From an uncultured Gemmatimonadota bacterium (GTDB lineage Bacteria; Gemmatimonadota; Gemmatimonadetes; Gemmatimonadales; GWC2-71-9), in the NCBI GenBank assembly GCA_946479825.1, contig CAMLHU010000105.1:1-7401 (forward strand): 7,401 nucleotides of DNA, in the 5' to 3' direction. Positions 5,694 to 7,401 of the stretch are shown in pieces. The notes beneath the pieces were generated by a model that ran no database searches, was not told the DNA's origin, and worked only from the letters and a program-made list of their open reading frames with translations. The translations under genes were made by a program, and so were the position numbers. The number at the start of each line of letters is the position of its first letter. Position 1 is the first letter of the stretch.

Positions 5694-6115
5694 GGGCCCG
5701 TCCGGATGGCAGTGAAGCTGCCGGAGTAGGTGGTCCCGCCGTCCTGCTCCACCCAATTGCCCTTGAGGGTGTCGCCGCTCACCACGCCGACGTGCTGACG
5801 GACCGCCGTCTCGCTGGTGAACGCGGCGTCGAACGACACGTGGGTGGAATCGAGCGACTCGCCGTTGATCGGGCCCGAGAAATCGCCGGTCTGGTTGTTG
5901 TTCTGGTCGCGCTCGATGACCGCCAGCGACCCGGTGAACGTGCCGCCGCCCACCGTGGGGATGGTGAGCGTCCCCGTGAGCGTGCGCGCCGGCGACGTCT
6001 GAGTGCCGGTGTAGCTCCACGTCCCCTGGACCGGCGCGTTGACCGTCCGGCTGGGCGACGTGCTGCAGGCTGCGAGCGCCGCCGCCAGGCCGGCGAGGAG
6101 CGTCCGGGCGCGCAT
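5690..6115 (-). CDS. Small lipoprotein, probably beta-rich, function unknown
   Basis: A 141-residue protein with a lipoprotein signal: charged MRAR, an Ala/Leu core and the lipobox L14-A15-A16-C17, so the mature N-terminal cysteine should be lipidated and membrane-anchored. Serine after the cysteine would favour the outer membrane by the E. coli sorting rule. The mature part is rich in Gly, Thr and Ser, with strand-like repeats opening with QGTWSYTG and closing with YSGSFTAIR, suggesting a small antiparallel beta-barrel or sandwich. I do not recognise a named family. The ATG at 6115 overlaps the upstream stop by one base (TGATG), and GGGAG lies 8 bases before it. Its own stop overlaps the next gene's GTG. 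The position between a large surface protein and a secreted beta-protein suggests an accessory or assembly role, without direct support. Confidence 0.82.
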   Translation of the reverse strand: MRARTLLAGLAAALAACSTSPSRTVNAPVQGTWSYTGTQTSPARTLTGTLTIPTVGGGTFTGSLAVIERDQNNNQTGDFSGPINGESLDSTHVSFDAAFTSETAVRQHVGVVSGDTLKGNWVEQDGGTTYSGSFTAIRTGP

Positions 6116-7401
6116 CACTTCCGCTCCCGCGCGAGCGACGAGGGCTTGCCGGGCACGGCGTTGAACATCTTGACCGGGTTCGGACCCACCGGGATCCGGA
6201 TGGCCGGGAGCGGCTCGCCGGCCTTGATGGCCACGACCGGCGGCGCGCCGATGACCCGGAGCCGCTCGCTGAGGCCCGAGAGGTCGGCGGTGATGGTGTA
6301 CCGGCCTGGCGGAAGCGCGTCGAGCCGGGCGTGGCCGGCGGTGTCCGCCTGCGCGGTCCATTGCGTGCCGCGGTCGTCGGTGGCCACGACGATGACCGGC
6401 GAGAGGTCCTTGCTGGTCGGGAGGCGGCCGAGCTGGTCGGCGGTCGGCACCACGTCGATCTCGAGGCTCCCGGTCGGCACCACCGCCAGGTTCACGGGCC
6501 CCTGCGCCGACGCCGGCGTGACCTGTCCGGGGACGACGCCCATCGCGAGCGAAGTGGCGTCCACCGCGACCGGGTTGGGGCTCTTGGTGTAGTAGCGGAA
6601 CTCGCCGTTCTTGTCGGTCACGGCGACGTCCCCGCCGCGTCGCACGACGACGCCCTCCATCGCCGGCTCCTGCGGATCGCGTGCGCCGTTGCCGTTCAGG
6701 TCCTCGAACACGTAGCCCCGTTCCGCCACGCTGCGGTGGCTGAACGGCAGCACCAGGCTCCGCTCCAGCTTGATGGCGGCCACGATCGGGACCCCGGCGC
6801 GGTCCGGATGCAGGAACGGGTTCCGTTCGACGTCCACCGTGAGGCGGTACGCGTCGCCGATCGGGATCATCGTCCCCACCCGCATCACCGTGGCGCCGCT
6901 CCGCGCGCCGAACCACTCGAATCGCTGGACCGACGCCTGCAGGGTCGGGATCTTCGGATTGTGCGAGATCGCGAGCCCGCTGGCCGCCACGCCGACCTGC
7001 AGGGCGTTGGGGAGGTAGCCGGAACCGGTGCCGGCATAGCCGTACGAGGCCGAGGCGCTGAACCGCCCCCGCCCGGTCTGCCATCCGAGCGCGCCGGCCA
7101 GCGTGGCGCGGGTGGCCCACGGATCGGTCGCGGTGATGCCGCTGAAGGTGCGCGTGCGCTGGACCTGCCCGGCGGTAAGGGAAAGCTCGGTGTCGAACCG
7201 CCGGATACGGGTGCGATACGACGCCCGGCCGGAGACGTCCTTGCTCCCGAGGCCCAGCAGCGCTCCGTTGGCGGTGAAGCTGGTCGAGGTCACGTCGAAC
7301 GACAGCGTCGAGATCGGCGTCACCAGGAACGACGAGCCGGCCGACAGGGACTGCGTGGCGAGCTTGCTGAACGTGGCGTTCTGGTCGTTGGAGCTCGCGT
7401 A
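6115..7401 (-). CDS. Large exported beta-rich protein with SdrD-B-like and carboxypeptidase-regulatory-like domains (5' partial)
   Basis: The reading frame is open to the right edge, so the N-terminus is missing; 428 residues are visible. The upstream half (about 7401-6730) is made of alternating amphipathic strands with aromatic girdle-like residues and short turns, reading like an outer-membrane beta-barrel. At 6717-6575 there is a GYVFEDLNGNG-start domain with a D-x-N-x-N-G-x-x-D-x-x-E calcium-loop pattern followed by TDKNGEFRYY, typical of SdrD-B/Cna-B-like folds. A second small domain (about 6470-6275) contains TDDRGTQWTAQADTAGHARL and LPPGRYTI, the signature of carboxypeptidase-regulatory-like (transthyretin-type) domains. 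A barrel followed by small Ig-like domains recalls usher-type proteins of surface-fibre export, but no usher-specific motif can be confirmed here. It heads a run of three overlapping genes. An alternative is a general surface or adhesin protein. Confidence 0.72.
   Translation of the reverse strand, partial: YASSNDQNATFSKLATQSLSAGSSFLVTPISTLSFDVTSTSFTANGALLGLGSKDVSGRASYRTRIRRFDTELSLTAGQVQRTRTFSGITATDPWATRATLAGALGWQTGRGRFSASASYGYAGTGSGYLPNALQVGVAASGLAISHNPKIPTLQASVQRFEWFGARSGATVMRVGTMIPIGDAYRLTVDVERNPFLHPDRAGVPIVAAIKLERSLVLPFSHRSVAERGYVFEDLNGNGARDPQEPAMEGVVVRRGGDVAVTDKNGEFRYYTKSPNPVAVDATSLAMGVVPGQVTPASAQGPVNLAVVPTGSLEIDVVPTADQLGRLPTSKDLSPVIVVATDDRGTQWTAQADTAGHARLDALPPGRYTITADLSGLSERLRVIGAPPVVAIKAGEPLPAIRIPVGPNPVKMFNAVPGKPSSLARERK

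Noticed and set aside
4758..5729. A 323-codon plus-strand frame across the tRNA region
   Set aside because: It runs through the porin start, the tRNA and its terminator, and lacks any protein-like composition.
1..7401. CRISPR arrays, insertion sequences or phage genes
   Set aside because: No regularly spaced repeats, transposase-like frames, terminal inverted repeats or phage-type genes were seen.

Overview
The window is about 7.4 kb of very GC-rich bacterial DNA, by eye close to 70% G+C, densely packed with short intergenic gaps. The porin-type outer-membrane protein, the lipoprotein and the Sec-exported proteins point to a Gram-negative, diderm bacterium. The style of the proteins (small lipoprotein, secreted beta-sandwich protein, SdrD-B-like surface protein) and the tRNA without an encoded CCA fit Gemmatimonadota or a neighbouring phylum. 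That placement is an inference from style only; no marker gene is present.

Layout. (1) 1-1645, minus strand: a MarR-family regulator followed, through an ATGA stop/start overlap, by a divergent ClC-family anion channel or antiporter whose C-terminus runs off the left edge. (2) 1646-1720: the divergent control region, an AT-rich island holding a perfect 7-3-7 dyad that lies inside a predicted minus-strand promoter. The predicted MarR transcript would be leaderless. (3) 1721-2977, plus strand: an EntS-like (MFS_3-type) efflux transporter. (4) 3058-3450, plus strand: a small exported monoheme cytochrome c. (5) 3458-4855, minus strand: a monoheme cytochrome domain fused to an outer-membrane beta-barrel, resembling the Cyc2-type cytochrome-porins. 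It converges on the cytochrome with only 7 bp between the stop codons. (6) 5007-5080, plus strand: tRNA-Pro(GGG) with a recognisable promoter and a strong hairpin terminator that probably also serves the operon facing it. (7) 5160-7401, minus strand: a tightly overlapping three-gene operon for the cell envelope: a large beta-rich protein with SdrD-B-like and carboxypeptidase-regulatory-like domains (5' end outside the window), a small lipoprotein, and a small secreted beta-sandwich protein.

How the genes may work together. The MarR protein probably controls itself, the ClC protein and perhaps the efflux pump from one operator. The two convergent heme proteins could form an outer-membrane-to-periplasm electron route, with the fused porin placing a heme at the outer membrane and the soluble cytochrome carrying electrons in the periplasm. 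The right-hand operon looks like a surface-structure or secretion module, but its substrate is unknown. The most interesting items are the fused cytochrome-porin with its facing cytochrome, a long hairpin inside the 3' end of the porin gene just beyond the cytochrome stop, the unusual ion-pathway residues of the ClC protein, and the overlapping envelope operon.
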